The translations under genes and the position numbers were made by a program. From Heterobasidion occidentale (lineage: Eukaryota; Basidiomycota; Agaricomycetes; Russulales; Bondarzewiaceae): DNA of 64,000 nt. Shown piece after piece: positions 1-11,833 of this stretch (position 1 is the first letter of the stretch; each line of letters starts with the position of its first letter). The notes below the pieces were generated by a model that worked only from the letters and a program-made list of their open reading frames with translations, had not been told where the DNA came from and did not search any database. Where the stretch lies: assembly GCA_039111635.1 (NCBI GenBank), contig JBCAQO010000006.1:2852001-2916000 (forward strand), in the 5' to 3' direction.

Positions 1-147
1 ATGGCTGCGGTGGACGACAAGCCGTCCGAGTCGATGCACGACATCAAGGGCCCGTCGTCGCCGCCGCAGCAGCGCTACCACGACATGCCGGCGCCGGCGC
101 CGCAGTACGCGCAGCAGATGGAGATGCAGACCGGGTTCGCGCGGTGA
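1..147 (+). CDS. C-terminal end of an unidentified protein (5' truncated)
   Basis: A reading frame open from the first base ends in TGA at 145-147. The 48 residues are rich in Pro, Gln, Met and Ala, with a short Pro-Gln stretch and an end reading QTGFAR. Third codon positions are almost all G or C, like the real genes of the window, which supports coding. The ATG at base 1 is probably not the start but an internal Met, because the window begins there. Such polar tails are common after the last domain of fungal membrane proteins, but nothing here identifies the family. Confidence 0.55.
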   Translation: MAAVDDKPSESMHDIKGPSSPPQQRYHDMPAPAPQYAQQMEMQTGFAR

Positions 148-1340
148 GGCCGGCGAGGCCTGGGCCCGAGAGAGGAAGGAACAGCGGGCGAAGGACGATT
201 CCATCTGGGTTTCGTGTGTGTGTGATTTTTTTTCTCGTCGTAGAGCGCCCGAGGGAGGGAGAGATGTTTACGATACGCCACATACCATCATCATTATACC
301 GTACCCCGCCAAGCACCTGCTTGTGATTGCATGGCCGCTCGCCGTCCAGTCGACGTCGACCGCCGTGGTCGGCGCGCCGTCAGCGTCGCCTCTGCGGTGG
401 TGCGCCCCCCGTCGGGTCCGTGCCTGCCGCCGCATCACGCATTCAGTACATACCATCCATCCCTGTCATGCCCATCCTCTCCATAGATCTCCATCTCCAT
501 CTCCACCATCGCATCATAAAAGGCCGTGCTGGTAGCTCTTCCTATTGGCACGAGCGGGACTTTCGATAGCCACAGATTTAATGCGTGGGCGGCGGGGCTC
601 GTATGTAGGACTTTTTTTCCGTTTTTTTGTTCTCTGCGTAATTTTGACCTTTGTTTCTTTGTTGCTTTGCTTGTTTGTTTGTTTGTTTCTACGTGAACTT
701 TTTCGGCTCGAGGAGAGATTTGGACAGACACCTTGTCGGTTGGCTTCGTACGTTCATTTGGCGGCGGGGCGCTTCGCGCTTCAATTTGCATTTTTTCTTT
801 CTTTCTTTCTTTCTTTTCGATCGATCGAGTCATACTTTGGCCTCTCGGTTCTGCGCGATACCTCGAGATACCTACCTCGCTTCCTTGCCCTATCGATCGA
901 CAATTGCGCGAGCTAGTTCAAAGGCGTTGTTGCACGCTGTGCTGTCAGGTGTAAGTACGTGGATCGGCGACACGCACTGGAAGCGCTGCCCGTGCCGACG
1001 GCGGATGTGCGCCGATAAGCGTCGGCAAAGGCGATGGAAAGACATGTATATGATAGACGTCAGGCAGCGGGTACGTACAACATCGGGAAGACGGGCGAGC
1101 AAGAAGAGGCGCTTTGTATTTCTGATTTATGTAATATGTTATCTTATGTGGGGACGCGAGGGCTCGGCAGGGAGCGCGGAAAGTCCATCTGGCGCGAGAT
1201 CGCCAAATGTGGGATGAAGCTCGATACAAGGAACGGGAAAAGGAGGAGGCCAGAGCAGTATGCAGATGCTCGGATGGTGCGGGAAGGGCGCCTTGATATG
1301 CCAAGTGGCGGCTGACAAAAATGGAGCGAGAGCGAAGAAA
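148..1340. other. Intergenic / 3' flanks, no gene seen
   Basis: About 1.2 kb between the end of the first gene and the stop of the convergent minus-strand gene. It is rich in T runs and contains TTTG-type repeats near 655-690 and a (CTTT)n tract at about 791-817. The open frames are short, do not join across plausible splice sites and carry no recognisable motif. It probably holds the 3' untranslated regions of both flanking genes. Confidence 0.6.
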
Positions 1341-2354
1341 TCAGGCGCGGGCCTGCTCTTCCGCGGCGGGGACCTCGGCGGCGGCAAGGGCGACCTTCTC
1401 GTCGGTGTACTGGGGAGGGGGCACGACGATCGCCTCGGCGTCCTCGAATACGACCTCGTGATAAGTGCCCTCGGGGAGCTCGATGGCGCTGGACGAGCCG
1501 CCGCGGACGGCGCGGAAGACTACGACGGTGAGGACGTAGAACATGCGCAGGAGGACGCCGATTCCGCAGCCTGGGATGATGATCACGAGGAGGGTATTTT
1601 TAGACGGCCAGGGGTGCGTGGAGTGACGACGTGTTGTGAGGCGGGGAGGGTGCGAAGAGCGGAAGGGGGGTAATCAGGGAGGGGGGTAAGCGAGATACGG
1701 GAGATAGGGGCGCACCGAGAACGAAGGCGACGGCGCGGCCTTCCCATGCGCCCAGGGACATGAGCGCCCTGTGGACCCGCTGCAGGAACGAGCCGCTGTG
1801 GTTGAGCGGGTAGTGCATGACGAACATCGGGCGGTCCGGGAGGCCGCTCTCGGTGAGCATCTGCTCGGCCTTCATCTTCACGACGACGCCGCCCCTGTCG
1901 TCGTCGACGATCTGCAGGCCGTGCGGCCTGAACACGGGCTCGCCGGGCCTGAGGCTGTAGGGCTCGGGGGGCGGCAGGCGGAGGTTGGGGCGGGTGAACG
2001 CGATGGTGGCGGGGACAGGGGTGACGTCTTTGGTGGTGGACCCGATGCTGAACACGCCGAAGAAGCGGGTGACGCCGTCCTTCATGCCTTTGCAGAGGTG
2101 GCGCATGCGTCTGCCGGACGTGGGCTGCACTGCAGCCGCGTTCATCATCTGGGCGTGGGCGGCGCCGGCGGCGGGGTGGCCAAGACGCATCGCGGAGAGG
2201 TCTGTCGATGCTATCATCACGCTCAAAGGACTGGCGCTGACTACAAGCAAGGAAGGGGGGGGGCAAGTGGGTACAGGTCGACTTTGGCCAGACGATATAA
2301 GGGCTTACCGAGGCCAGCGCCCGCAATCAGGAGAGGCAGAACAGACAGTCGCAT
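1341..2354 (-). CDS. Secretory single-pass membrane protein, unknown function
   Basis: Three exons (2309-2354, 1716-2240, 1341-1570) join in phase to 266 residues. Exon 1 plus the first bases of exon 2 encode an N-terminal signal peptide (MRLSVLPLLIAGAGLVSAS). The last junction reconstructs one transmembrane helix around FVLGCGIGVLL and FYVLTVVVF, followed by a cytoplasmic tail rich in Glu and Ala with a PPPQY motif. The luminal part of about 170 residues has one NHS glycosylation s equon candidate near the membrane and few cysteines. The predicted topology is outside-N, inside-C. Intron 1 is 68 nt and intron 2 is 145 nt, both GT..AG. The gene is divergent from the next gene, with 260 bp between starts. 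I do not recognise the family; the exon structure is firm because the signal peptide and the helix both depend on it. Confidence 0.75.
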
Positions 2355-2614
2355 TGAATGGTGGAAGTGAGAAAGACCTGTAGGGTGTTGTAGAGGGAGC
2401 AGAGAGATGGAAAGAGGCGTGATGAGAAGTGCTGCGGTGCGGGTGTTTTGTACTCCGCCCAGCCACCGGCGCTCCAGAGTCATCTCCACCAGTCCCTGCC
2501 ATTGCAGCGGCGACGGCTACTGAGTCGACGGAGCACAGCCGCTCGGTTGTCCGTCATCATCATCAGGCTCGCCAATTCAAAGATCGTTCGTCCCTCCTGC
2601 TGATCATTATCCGC

Positions 2615-3378
2615 ATGAAACGCGTCTGGACCGCGCAGACGATCCATGACTGGGTCGCGCGAAGAGATGCGTACCGCGAGCAGCGCAAAAAGCCGTCCAT
2701 GGCGGCGATGCGCGAGTCCGCGGACGTGAAGGACCGGCAAGCTTATGAACGAGAGCTCGTCACAGAGAGGAAAGTGCTGAAAGAAAGGCTCGACGACTTG
2801 TCTACGACGTTCGCATGGGCGGTGCGTCGCCATGGTCGCCTGTCTCGACGCGAGTCCACTGACCCTTCGCTCATAGATTGACAAGCCTCCGCTCGAGCGG
2901 TACCCCGCCCCGTTCTCGGGGTCTCTTTATTTGCCTATGAATCTCCACCAGAGCACTGGTCACGCAACCAAGCTGAAGTTTAGCCTGGGGGTCGACCTCA
3001 ACTGCTAATTTTTGAGTTTTATGATGCAAAGGTGCCCTCCAACTATAAGGGGACCAATTTCGTCTCGGTGGAAGCGCTGAGCCCTCGCCGGTGAGCTGTC
3101 TCCCAAACGCATCGGCCACAAGCTAACGTCGACACGCTTTATTCACAAGCCATGAGTACCTCGGGCCCGCGCCCAAGGTCGTCGGTTTCCAATTCTTTGA
3201 AGCCACCGGCGAAGCTCACATAGAATGGTGGGACGCCTATCTGAAGGAAAAGTGGGTGGACGCGGGGTTCTGGAGAAACGAGGTCTACTTCGACGAGAAC
3301 GTGCACGGCTGGGTCTCGAAGCCGCGCGGGGACTACAGCCGCTATCCTGATCTCGATGAGTATCTTGTCCGCGATTGA
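2615..3378 (+). CDS. Conserved-looking protein of about 203 residues, unidentified, one apparent frameshift
   Basis: Four exons (2615-2821, 2877-2977, 3017-3090, 3150-3378). The N-terminal 69 residues are highly charged and helical (ARRDAYREQRKK, LVTERKVLKERLDDL). The C-terminal part is aromatic and acidic (FQFFEATGEAHIEWWDAYL, WRNEVYFDE). Exon 2 is coding in one frame up to RYPAPFSG and in another frame from LFAYESPPEHWSRNQAE. The switch falls on the G run at 2918-2921, where one additional G would restore one frame and make the total an exact 204 codons including stop. Intron 2 is very short (39 nt) but has a branch-like GCTAAT. I could not assign a family. Its divergent partner is the membrane protein upstream. 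Confidence 0.6.
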
Positions 3379-4471
3379 CACACTTTCATACCCCCTCTTA
3401 TTGTACATCAGTGTTATATAGGTCATGAATATATGGACAGCGTTCCGAGTCGACTTGGACGTCTACGGCTAACGGTTGTGGACCAGCCTGAGCGGCGGAG
3501 CACAACGGTTACTTAGTTCTGTCGGATGGTTCATGGGTTGGTCGCTTCACAAGATCTAGAGTCGTGAGTGTTAGCCTCATGCACTTATCAGAGTCCTCGG
3601 CGTAATCGGTGAGCGCCTTCTCGAGGCGTTGAACGAGCCCCTTGTCTATCAAGATGTTTGTTCGTGTCCTTGTACCACTGGTCGACGCTGTGTGCAAGTT
3701 GTCCGACAATCAGGCTCTCGACGTCATATTTGGAAGACCTGGCCGGCTACTTCATGTTGCAGTATCAGTGCTCAAGTCATCAGCGGGCGGTCCACATACA
3801 CGCGACGCGCTCCCTCCAGCCCTGTCGTTTTCTGTCAGGATATCTTGAATAGCAGGATCACCGAGAAGGCATCAGCAGTTAAATCCTTTTTCCCAGTTTA
3901 TCAAGATGGTGTGATTTTTTTTTGTCTGAGACAGCGGTCAATTCCCACAGTCACTTACCTTCTGTCAGAATTGTGTTTAGTGAGTGGGGATTGCTGTTGG
4001 CTGTCTAAAAAATTTCGACAAATTGTTCGACTTGAACACGGATTAAACTTACGGCATAGCCGCTGTGTTGTCGTATGGAGTCACACAATTTGGATCAGCT
4101 GCACAGCGCAGAGGCTGCGACCAGCTGCGATCCATGACCGGCGGCATGCTACATGTATCATTCTCACGAATAAGAACACATTGCGATATTGTGAAGGCCG
4201 TGCTCAACGAAGATGCATGACTTGGGGCACTATGTTCGGCATCGTACATGCCGATACAACATGGTCTCCTCGCAGGAACGCTGTAGAAACGTGTAAGAAA
4301 GATGAGGTTGGGAGGAATGACGGAGGGAGAGAAGGAGGTGGAAGGCTCGAGAAGGTGTCCGAAAAAGGAGATGATCGATTCAGCCACAGCAGAAAATATA
4401 TCTACGCGCCGTCGTTTTCGCCATCTCAAGTTCCCCTCGTCTCCCCCGCCCTCCAACCCTTCCTTTCAACC
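3379..4471. other. Intergenic, with a possible minus-strand coding relic at 3509-3790
   Basis: This 1.1 kb holds the 3' end of the upstream gene and the promoter of the Sse1 gene. On the minus strand at 3509-3790 two overlapping frames read like one protein broken by a one-base shift: VESLIVGQLAHSVDQWYKDT, then GLVQRLEKALTDYAEDSDK to a stop at 3509. No start codon or upstream exons were found. It may be a decayed gene end or an unrecognised last exon. The 302-residue plus-strand frame running from 3629 into the chaperone start is judged to be chance. Confidence 0.3.
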
Positions 4472-7007
4472 ATGGCCGTCGTCGGAATCGATTTTGGTTC
4501 TCTTCACAGCAAGGCAAGTTGTTTCCCTCGCCGTTAGTGCTTCATTAATCCGAATGTCTTCAGATTGGAGTTGCCAGACATCGTGGTATCGATATTATCA
4601 CCAACGAGGTCTCGAATCGTGCGACACCGTAAGTCACCCCATTCTGAGGTAGTATTCCAGGAGCCCATGTTTTAGCTGCAGATCCCTCGTCGCCTTTGGC
4701 CCAAAACAGCGTTCTCTTGGTGAATCGGCCAAGACGCAAGAGATATCTAATTTCAAGAACACCGTCGGCTCCTTGAAGCGTCTCATTGGCCGGACTCTTC
4801 AAGATGTCGAGATTCAGGAAGTCGAGAAGAAGTTTACGCATGCTACGCTCGTGGATGTGGATGGAACTGTCGGAGCCCAGGTGAGGTTTTCGTCTCGTCT
4901 CAGTTGGCGCTGCGCTCACGGTTTTTCCTCGGCAGGTCAACTACATCGGCGAAAAACATACTTTCTCTGCCACACAGTTGGTAGGCATGTACTTGGGCAA
5001 GCTTCGCGAAATCGCCGCGAACGAGCTCAAGAACAACGTTTCCGATGTCGTCATCGCCGTTCCTGGATGGTACACCGATATCCAACGAAGGGCTGTCCTT
5101 GACGCTGCCACCATTGCCGGTCTCAACCCCCTCCGTCTGATCAACGATACCACTGCCGTCGCCTTTGGCTACGGTATCACCAAGTCTGATCTTCCTGAAC
5201 CCGAGAATCCTCGCCATGTTGTCTTCGTTGACGTCGGACACTCCAGCTTGTCGGCCTCCGTGGTCGCCTTTTCCAAGGGCCAGCTCACTGTCAAGAGCAC
5301 CGCGTATGAGCCTAATTTCGGAGGCCGTGATATCGACTACGCACTTGTGCAACACTTCGCCAAAGAATTTGAGACAAAGTACAAGATTGATGTGCTCTCG
5401 AACCCCAAGGCGACATTCCGCCTTTATGCCTCGGCCGAGAAGCTCAAAAAGGTTCTGTCCGCCAATGCTGAAGCTCCCCTCTCCGTGGAGTCCATCATGA
5501 ACGACATCGACGCCTCCTCCAAGCTCTCTCGCGACGAGTACGAGCAGCTCATCGATAAATCCCTGAACCGCATCCCCGGACCCCTTCAGAGAGCCCTCGA
5601 GGATTCTGGCTTGTCGCTCGACCAGATCGACGCGATCGAGCTTGTCGGCGGATCGACTCGTATCCCAGCTGTCCGCGCGCGCATCCAATCCGTCTTCCCT
5701 GGAAAGGTTCTCTCCACGACTCTCAATCAGGATGAGGCCTGTGCTCGCGGTGCGACATTTGCGTGCGCTACTCTTTCCCCCGTGTTCCGTGTGCGCGATT
5801 TCGCGCTGCACGATATCGCTCCCTACCCCATCAAGATTCGCTGGGAGAAGTCTCCTGAAGATCCCGATGACGACACAGAGCTGACCGTGTTCCCTCGCGG
5901 TAACAGCCTTCCCTCGACCAAGGTCCTCACTTTCTACCGCAAGGATACCTTTGATCTAGAGGCGGTATACGGCGAGCCGGAGAAGCTTCCTGGCTCGATC
6001 AACCCATGGCTCTCGAAGCTGACGGCCAAGAACATCCCTTCTCCCTCTTCGGGCGACCTCGCGGTCGTGAAGGTGAAGACGCGCTTGAACCTGCACGGCG
6101 TGGTCTCGTTTGAACAGGTCTACACGGAGGAGATTGAGGAGAAGGAGGAACCGATGGCAGTCGATGGGGAGCCGAGCACTGAGCCTCCCAAGAAGAAAAA
6201 GGTCAAGAAGGATGTCGCTTTCGTCGCCGCATATGGAAAATTAGACTCCTCGGTCGTGGAGAAGTTCAAGGAGCGAGAAGCGCAGATGCAGGCTGCCGAC
6301 AAGCTCGTGCAAGATACCGAAGTGAGTACATACTGGTCGAACTTGAACGTGGACGATCTCAGACTGACCGCCGAATTTAGGACCGCAAAAACGCTCTCGA
6401 GGAGTACATCTACGACATGCGTGCCAAGCTCGACGAACGTTACGTCGCTTTCGTCCAGCCTCAGGAGAAGGAGAAGCTCCTTGTCGAACTCCAGAAGGAC
6501 GAAGACTGGCTTTACACCGAGGAGGGCGAAGAGGCTACCAAATCTGCATACGTCGAACGCATTGCCTCCCTTCACGCCCTCGGCGACCCGATCACCACGC
6601 GCTGGAGGGAGGCCGAGGAGAGGCCACGCTCGATGGCTGAGCTCCGGGAAACCATCAACAACTACATGTCGCAGGCGACCTCCGGAGAGGAGCGGTACTC
6701 GCACATCGACGAGAAGGATAAACAGTCGATCGTCGAGAAGTGTGCGACGGTGCAGAAGTGGCTCGAGGACCAGAACGTGCGGCAGGCGGAGCGGGCGAAG
6801 AACACGGACCCCGTCCTGACGGTCGCAGAGATCCAGAAGAAACGCGAGGAGGTCATCTTCTTTGCTACCCCCATCCTCACTCGTCCCAAGCCCAGGCCCC
6901 CGAAGGTTGAGGGTACGGAGACGCCTAAGAGCGGCACGGAGACGCCCAATCCGCCCCCGAAGTCAGAGAACCCAAGCCGGAGCAGGGGCCGAGCGAGATG
7001 GATATAG
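4472..7007 (+). CDS. SSE1: Hsp110 / Sse1-type chaperone
   Basis: An Hsp70-superfamily protein of the Hsp110 branch, a nucleotide exchange factor and holdase for cytosolic Hsp70. Five exons (4472-4513, 4564-4628, 4682-4880, 4936-6321, 6381-7007) give 772 residues, a normal size. The start MAVVGIDFGS is the canonical N-terminus. The nucleotide-binding domain spans roughly residues 1-385 (phosphate loop VGIDFGS, VVIAVPGWYTD, AFGYGI, ELVGGSTRIPAV). It is followed by the beta domain, an acidic/Lys insertion (EPPKKKKVKKD), and the helical lid with EEYIYDMRAKL. Intron 1 is GC..AG (AAG|GCAAGT). The 3' end reads out of the usual frame: the conserved end PSEMDID lies in the next frame and stops at 7012, and a one-base gap near 6966-6968 explains this. 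Confidence 0.95.
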
Positions 7008-7012
7008 ATTAG

Positions 7013-7409
7013 AGGAGTGATGTGGATTCGAACGTTTTTTGTTGCTTTGTTCCATTAATACGAGCCATGTAGTGATACAGTTTACAAGCAGTCAATCGTC
7101 GTCAATGTGCTAGAATAGATTTCTAGAGCGTTGTTTGGACTCTCCGATACAAAAATAAATAAAGCGAGCATTCAAAGAGAACGTTGTATGTCGCCGTAAT
7201 GTCAAGCGTACTCTGTTTTTTCTTTCCTTCAGCTTGATTTTCCCAGGCCTGCTGTGCGGTGTTGAACTTTTTTTGGAGCGGTGATTCATCAGATTGAAAG
7301 ACAGTCGTCAACCATACCTGCCGCTTCACGACGTTGTTACAAATGGCGTTGACGTAGACGCCTATCATCCGACCATACTTGATGACGGGCAAACCAAGGA
7401 GAACGCTGG
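7013..7409. other. Intergenic, 3' flank of SSE1
   Basis: AT-richer stretch with the SSE1 3' untranslated region and the promoter of the next gene. A minus-strand frame of 89 codons at 7123-7392 has no motif and no partner exons, so it is not called. Confidence 0.5.
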
Positions 7410-8997
7410 ATGATCTTAGACCCCATTCATGCTGACTTTACTTCCTGGTACGCAATGGTTGACGCAGACATGGAACAAGGTGAATAAGATGTTACCAGCG
7501 CCGGCTCGCCATTTCTAACCTCGTAACAGGGTCATCTACTTTCCATCAGGAAGCAGACGTCGTCGTCGCCACTGACCTCGCCTATCTCTATCCTGTTCCC
7601 CGAACTCCTCCTCTCCATTTTCGAGCTCATACCTTTCCTTTGGCAACCCGACGAGCCTTCTAGAATCTATGATATCAGCTGGATAGCGATCACCCATGTA
7701 TGCCGCCGCTGGCGGATCATTGCACTCAACGCACCGTTTCTTTGGCGGGACATAGGGTTCTCTACGCCACGATGGACGCAAGAAATGCTCTTGCGCTCAC
7801 AGTCCATCCCGATAAACATACGTTTCCACCTCGATTTCCTTAAATATCCCCCTGCAACGCAGAAAGTCATTGCGCTCGCAATGGGCAACATCCAGCGCGT
7901 GCGAAGTCTGCGCTTGATGGGCCAGGTAGTGGAAACATTGATCCAATGCACGACGCCCGCCCTGCTTTTGGAGGAATTGCACCTTGAATACGCCGTCATG
8001 CCTCCCCCGGCTAATCTGTTCATTTCTGACTCTCTTTTTGACGGCAGCGCCCACAAACTCCGCTCGCTCTTCCTGAAGGGCCTGAGTATCCACCTCACCT
8101 CACCACTCCTGTCTGGGCTGTCCTCTCTAACAGTTCAGGGGGACTCCCGCTCCCCACGCCATAGTCTGGCGCGATGGCTCGACGCCCTCACGCGTATGCC
8201 TCAGCTGGAGACTTTGCCTCATTCAAGCTCTATCTCGGACCCCTCACGCTCAGACTGAAGGGACTGGCCCTCCTTTACCACCAACGGTCCTCCTCCCGCA
8301 TCTCCGTACCCTCGCCTTCACCTCAAACTCCCTCACCGACTGTGTCGAGTTTACCCGTCGGCTCGCTATTCCATTATCCACATCCATCGAACTCCGCACT
8401 TATGTCGCTTCCATCGACGAGCTGTCGCCGCACGCTATCGTTCCATCTTACGCGCATACGCCGATTACCGCATTCCGAATAACGCACACCGCGATCGGGT
8501 TTTCAATCGCTGGGTCGTTGGGCGATCCGGACGTCCCTGCCTTCAGTCTTTCCATCGTCATCTACGAAGAGCGGTCCCTCATCGCGCAAGGCATATTGCA
8601 CACTCTAGCTCACTTTAACGTCAAATCTGTCCGCAGCCTACTAATCGACTTGGGCGGGATGACCCTCGATTGGGCGCCTGTGCTTTCATGTTTCCCGTTG
8701 GTGAATACCATCCATGTCCGCGGGTCGACTCTGCATACCTTCCCCAAGGCACTCGCGCACTCCGATGCTCTGATATGCCCCCATCTAAGGCGCATCGAGT
8801 TTGAGCATCGTACACCTACGTATGGCAAGCGAATCGACGAGACGTTTTTCCGGATTCTGAGAGATGCAGTGGACGCGAGGTGGGCAAACGGGATGAGCCT
8901 CGAGGAACTGGTAGTTTTTGGAGAGACGCTATCGCACTCGGGATCTGTAGACACTGCTGCTATTGGTTCGCGAAAGATCCCAAAGGAATACTTATGA
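7410..8997 (+). CDS. F-box-like protein, one apparent frameshift
   Basis: The clear signal is an F-box-like helix set, SILFPELLLSIFELIPFL, then ITHVCRRWRIIALNAPFLW, at about 7590-7760. It is followed by leucine-rich repeat-like segments (RVRSLRLMG, LEELHLEYA, LRSLFLKGL, LRTLAFTSNSL, PHLRRIEF). Such proteins are expected to bind Skp1 in an SCF ubiquitin ligase and to choose substrates through the C-terminal repeats. Exon 1 is uncertain: the best-phased choice starts at 7410 (MILDPIHADF) and splices from about 7443 into the exon before the F-box. The long exon changes frame at the CC doublet 8217-8218 (QLETL, then LIQAL); beyond that it is open to TGA at 8995-8997. One surplus base, or two lost, would explain it. 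Confidence 0.72.
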
Positions 8998-9469
8998 ATT
9001 AGGACAATGTACGAGATCGTGAGACACTAACTAATTCTAATTTCCCGTTTTCTTGTACCACTCAGCCTAGCGTGTAGCGTAAAGGCACGAAGTACCCCGC
9101 GCTTTTATGACGTCCGCTTACCCTAGCCAATGGACAATGACACGTTTCATCCTGTGACTCTGTGCAGTGCGCTTTGCTACAGTGTATACACATGGTCTAT
9201 GTTGTACAAACCCAGGAGAATGCCGCATGTCCGATTCGCACGATAATCGACCGCCGCGTCGGATGGAACGAGGCCGATGATGCTCATCGTCCAGACTGAT
9301 CACTCTGTGACTTTCAACTGGCGTGAGTATATAGATACAGCTTCGGTAGCAATCTCGCGACGATGAATGGAATATAACTTGTCGGAAATGATAGATCGAG
9401 GGATGTGGGCATATCACCCACTTTCCAATGCTCCGTTCATTTATGAACGGATGGTCATCGCACGGACGT
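8998..9469. other. Short convergent intergenic region
   Basis: About 470 bp between two convergent gene ends. No coding pattern, repeats or structured RNA stood out. Confidence 0.5.
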
Positions 9470-11188
9470 TTACCGATCTGCCCAAGGCGAAGCCAACTCG
9501 TCGGGGGTCGGGTGGGTGTAAACACGCGGACTATCTCCGGATTCCTCCTCTTCTGGCTCGCGCGCCCAAGGCGAATCAGAAAACATATCTGCTGCCGAAG
9601 GCGGCGGCGCCTCTGGTGGATGATTTCGTGAACCGCTCCGATCCTTCGAGGTCACAACGCTAGTACGAAGCAAGGCTGGTGCAAGGGGTAACTCGATATC
9701 AGACTCAGACAGTTCTTTGGAGGAGCGCAAGTGCGAAGGGCGGTGAGGATGCGGTAGTGGGGTAGGCGAGTTCGCGCGCACTTCTGGAGAATGGGTGATA
9801 TCGGGTGGGGGTACGTAGAGAGGTTCAGGAGAGCCGGGCATTGAAGACGATGGCACGCCTTCGGCAGTGGAGTCATCCAACGCAGGATGACCCTCCATGG
9901 CAGAAAGCGTATGAGGTGTTATCGGAGACAGTGGATCGCCGTCCGCCGGATTCGACGATGGGGACTTCATCGCGATTTGTGACGATGACCTTGAGTGAGA
10001 GAACCGTCCTGAAGAGTGTTCCATCACCAATGCACTAGGGCCGTTCCGCCCATCGTGATCTACGGCAGACCCCGCCCGCAAGCGACCGTTTTCGCCCTCA
10101 ACTATCTTCAGGGCTGAGCGGAGGGCTTCTCGCTCCAGGCGAACTTCCCTGGCTTCCTCTTCAGCTTCCGCCCGTTTGATACGTTCAGAGGCAACCATCT
10201 TGTTTGCCTTTTCATCGGAATCATAGGGGGATGCCCCAGATCAACAGGTTTCCATCGCAAGACAGTGTGAGGCATAGCTCGACTGAGGTCGACTAGGAAC
10301 TCACCTCTTCAAATAATGCTTGGCTCAGGCTCTCTAGCTCGCTTTCGAGATTTTTCTTGTCCGCAGCTATCTTCTCGAACTTGAGCTTCTCGTCCTCTAG
10401 CTTAGCCCGGAGCTGTTCGAGTTCCTTCTCGTGCGACTGTGGAGGGAGCAAGGATGGTAGCGAGGCGGACGTCAAGTGTCCCACAAGGGCTGAGTTCGGC
10501 GACCGTAAACCATTAGGCAGAGGTGGGTTACCTAGATCGGGGGAGTTGGATTGCGTTGGGGTCGTGCGTCCGCTTGTAAAGCGGAACCGAAAGAATCGGG
10601 AGTCCTGCGAAGGAGATGTAGTAGGAGGCGTCATGGCGCTCGAAGACGGGCTATCGAGTTCGGCCGCGTTCGAACCCTTCCTATACTCATGTCCTTCCTC
10701 GAGGCTTGTCCTTTGTGACTGCGTATGCACCTCCTGCACTGGTTGGGACGTAGTATCACGAGATGATCTACGCCACCCTACGTCTTTCGACGAAGAGTTC
10801 CTCCTGAGCGCATCCTCGAGCATCTCGTTGTTCGCGAGCGCAAGTTTGAGATTCGATTGGCACAAGGTCAGGCTTGTCTCGACATCGGAAGCCGCCTGAT
10901 ATGATGATTTCAGGAGCGCGCACTAGCAAGCAGACGGTGATTGAGTTATTGTACTCGAGAACTGGATCTGTCAGACCATGCGCGGTAAATCGGGATTCTT
11001 ACCAACTCCTCGACCCTTGACATCATGCGACTCAATGCTTCCTTTAGATCCTCCTCTTGTCCATGGGTCTGCACGCGTTTGCAATCGCGTACTTCATCCT
11101 CGATGGCAATGAAGAGCTGTGGGTTTTTTATGGCTTGTAGACTGTCTGTGCGCTTCGGGAGGGCTCGAGACGAAGCTGCGGGAGGCAT
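9470..11188 (-). CDS. Sec2-type Rab GTPase exchange factor
   Basis: Three exons (11003-11188, 10305-10922, 9470-10207) give 513 residues. The diagnostic segment is the Sec2p-domain coiled coil ending LESLSQALFEEANKMVASER. The LFEEAN-MV core at about residues 264-272 is reconstructed only across the last exon junction, which confirms the splice. In yeast this domain catalyses GDP release from Sec4, promoting secretory vesicle delivery to the bud or hyphal tip. Coiled coils also occur at residues 25-60 and 230-300. The middle (about 100-190) and the last 200 residues are Ser/Pro-rich and disordered, with SP sites that could be phosphorylated. Start chosen as the only Met opening this frame (MPPAASSRALPKR). 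Upstream, in the same orientation, lies the G alpha gene. Confidence 0.85.
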
Positions 11189-11833
11189 GTATGTGTAGCG
11201 TAGAGGTCGAGTACAACATGAGGCCAGGATCAGCTTGGACGTGGAGTGTCACGTGAGTGGGGTGAAGGAGAATCGCACGAAAGCCTTGGGGTTGCATCAA
11301 GGCATGGACGATCCAATATTAACCATACAGCCGATACAGCATAGGTACTTTGTCGCTGGAGCCTTTGAATTAGAAGTACGGCGAACACGCACGAGGGCAT
11401 GTACACTGAAACGGAAGAAGGTATCATATGTGTGTGATAGAATCCGTTCATCATAACTAAGCAGGAAGGAGAAAGGTGGTAAGACAAGATGCAAGGAAGA
11501 AACAAAGATGTCGAGGAAGAGGAGAAGTAAGAGAAGTAAAGTAAGGCCAGTCATAATGAAAAGGGTAAATAGACCACCAGTGTGAAAACGCTGAAGTTGG
11601 TGGTATGGCCCGTGTCAAGCGGGACCGATCGGACGGGGAGAGATGAACGACAGTGCGATGGTGGAGAGCGCAAGGTATGTATGGACACGAACGATGCACG
11701 ATGATGACGGCGCGAGAATGTAGATAGTTGCATACATGAAAACCCACTGGATACCCTCGGCTTCAAATCCATCTGCACGAAGCCAGATCTATGCGATATG
11801 CCTATCAGACGATAGATCAGACTTGTGTGCGGA
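11189..11833. other. Intergenic between two minus-strand genes
   Basis: About 650 bp holding the promoter of the Sec2-type gene and the 3' end of the G alpha gene. Purine-rich on the plus strand at 11460-11560. No gene or repeat is supported. Confidence 0.5.

Noticed and set aside
3629..4537. 302-codon plus-strand open frame
   Set aside because: It overlaps the verified start of SSE1 in another frame, has no domain, and its composition (many Arg, Cys, Ser) is that of a chance frame.
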